This document shows, in pieces, positions 63,086 to 64,000 of a stretch of 64,000 nt of DNA. A program made the position numbers and the translations under genes. The DNA comes from an uncultured Prevotellaceae bacterium (GTDB taxonomy: Bacteria > Bacteroidota > Bacteroidia > Bacteroidales > Bacteroidaceae): assembly GCA_900316315.1 (NCBI GenBank), contig ONCK01000003.1, positions 103,969 to 167,968 on the forward strand. Direction: 5' to 3'. Under the pieces are notes generated by a model. It was not told the origin of the DNA. It saw only the letters and a program-made list of their open reading frames with translations, and made no database searches. Within the stretch, counting starts at the first letter, position 1; each line of letters opens with the position of its first letter.

Positions 63086-64000
63086 ATGAATAAGAAATAC
63101 GACTATCTAATCGTAGGTTCCGGTCTTTTCGGTGCCACATTCGCATACTTCGCTCACAAACAAGGGAAGAAGTGCCTGGTGATAGACAAGCGGCCTCAGC
63201 TCGGTGGCAATGTCTATTGCGGGAATATCGAGGGTATTAATGTGCATAAGTACGGAGCGCATATCTTCCATACATCCAATAAGATGGTATGGGATTTTGT
63301 CAACTCTTTAGTGCCTTTCAACCGTTATACCAACTCTCCGGTGGCGAATTACCATGGCAAGCTCTACAATCTGCCGTTCAATATGAACACCTTCAGTGAG
63401 ATGTGGGGCGTGAAGACACCGGCTGAGGCTCAGGCGAAGATTGACGAACAGCGGGCTGAAGCGGTAGCTAAAATGAAGGCAGCCGGTGTGACCGAACCGC
63501 GTAATCTCGAAGAGCAGGCACTCACCCTCATCGGTAAGGATGTCTACGAACGCCTCATCAAGGATTACACGGAGAAGCAGTGGGGGCGTAAATGCACGGA
63601 GCTCCCGGCGTTCATCATTAAAAGATTGCCTGTTCGTCTGGTCTTCGACAACAACTACTTCAACGATTCTTATCAAGGCATTCCTATCGGTGGGTACAAT
63701 AAACTCATCAATGGTCTGCTTGAGGGTGTTGATACAAAGACCGGAATAGACTTCTTTACAAGTGAGTATCACGACTGGCGCAAGTATGCTGACAAATTAG
63801 TCTATACTGGTCGTATCGACGAGTACTTCGGAAGCAAGTTCGGGGAACTGAACTGGCGTACGGTCAGTTTCAAGACCCGCATCGAGGATACTTCTAACTA
63901 CCAGGGCAATGCTGTGGTTAATTACACTTCCCATGACGTTCCTTACACGCGTGTCATCGAGCACAAGCATTTCGAGTGTTTCGGTCAGGCTGTCTACGAC
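63086..64000 (+). CDS. glf: UDP-galactopyranose mutase (3' end off the window)
   Basis: 305 codons are visible from ATG 63086; the family is about 370-400 residues. FAD motif YDYLIVGSGLFGATFAYFA, KRPQLGGNVYCGN, KYGAHIFHTSNKMVWDFVN, YTEKQWGRKCTELPAFIIKRLPVR, and GGYNKLINGLLEGV. It converts UDP-galactopyranose to UDP-galactofuranose. This implies the polymer made by the locus contains galactofuranose. Confidence 0.95.
   Translation, partial: MNKKYDYLIVGSGLFGATFAYFAHKQGKKCLVIDKRPQLGGNVYCGNIEGINVHKYGAHIFHTSNKMVWDFVNSLVPFNRYTNSPVANYHGKLYNLPFNMNTFSEMWGVKTPAEAQAKIDEQRAEAVAKMKAAGVTEPRNLEEQALTLIGKDVYERLIKDYTEKQWGRKCTELPAFIIKRLPVRLVFDNNYFNDSYQGIPIGGYNKLINGLLEGVDTKTGIDFFTSEYHDWRKYADKLVYTGRIDEYFGSKFGELNWRTVSFKTRIEDTSNYQGNAVVNYTSHDVPYTRVIEHKHFECFGQAVYD

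Overview
The window is chromosomal DNA of a member of the Bacteroidales (Bacteroidota), most likely Prevotellaceae or a close relative. The evidence is the recurrent sigma-ABfr-type -7 box (TAnnTTTG) in front of many genes, the lack of clear Shine-Dalgarno sequences, and gene families typical of the order: a UpxY-type capsule antiterminator, DUF3822 next to rsmD, a reverse rubrerythrin, and a FadL-like outer-membrane protein. The left 54 kb is moderately GC-rich housekeeping DNA. From about 55.7 kb to 63.0 kb the DNA is visibly AT-rich, as expected for transferred accessory DNA.

Region by region: (1) 1-5.4 kb holds a lipoprotein cut by the edge, a shortened GH127-like protein coupled to an AlkD-like HEAT-repeat protein, a reverse rubrerythrin, an 840-nt gene-poor stretch with strong hairpins, a small winged-helix protein and an AraC-family regulator. 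(2) 5.5-14.3 kb is a complete minus-strand glycerol/glycerol-3-phosphate operon, glpA-glpB-glpC-glpK-glpF-glpT, followed by a HAD phosphatase. (3) 15.0-17.2 kb is ahpC-ahpF (peroxide defence). (4) 17.5-31.9 kb holds dnaB, argR, a PagL-like outer-membrane lipid A deacylase, tatA/tatC, tRNA-Thr, a ComEA-like helix-hairpin-helix protein, a Gph-like phosphatase, a RecD-like helicase, rsmD with DUF3822, a cardiolipin synthase and rsmA. (5) 32.0-53.5 kb holds two tandem LPG-synthase-like membrane proteins with pepD, a FadL-like outer-membrane protein with a Trp/Tyr-rich secreted protein, YjbR, a decarboxylase-cupin fusion, nagB, a histidine kinase, uvrB, dapA, an alpha-L-fucosidase, a family-4 uracil-DNA glycosylase, a Tat-exported flavoprotein and a copper P-type ATPase with metal-binding domains at both ends. 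(6) 54-64 kb is a capsular/exopolysaccharide locus: UpxY, a DUF6078-like gene, then wzx, a glycosyltransferase-like gene and glf, which runs off the edge.

The most notable content lies inside the polysaccharide locus. Between the DUF6078-like gene and wzx there is a compact AT-rich cassette (55,891-59,832) of five consecutive genes that all carry TIR-type folds. They are a canonical TIR protein, a 111-residue minimal TIR, a ThsB-like (MTH538/DUF1863-type) TIR protein, a 637-residue TIR-like/TIR/SLOG fusion, and a final TIR protein. In Thoeris anti-phage systems, ThsB TIR enzymes make cyclic ADP-ribose-type signals that are read by a SLOG domain in the effector ThsA. Here the SLOG sensor is fused to a TIR NADase-like domain and sits among several separate TIR proteins. 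I infer a Thoeris-like NAD-signalling defence system with an unusual, TIR-only composition. Degenerate ~21-nt tandem repeats precede it and a truncated IS66-type accessory ORF follows it.

Other structure includes a dispersed ~260-nt repeat (two copies, near 23.9 and 42.4 kb) with a conserved stem-loop. It shares an exact 16-bp word with a perfect 20-bp palindrome in the glpA leader. A large multi-stem hairpin lies near 24.4 kb, and several mapped -7 boxes imply very short or leaderless mRNAs.
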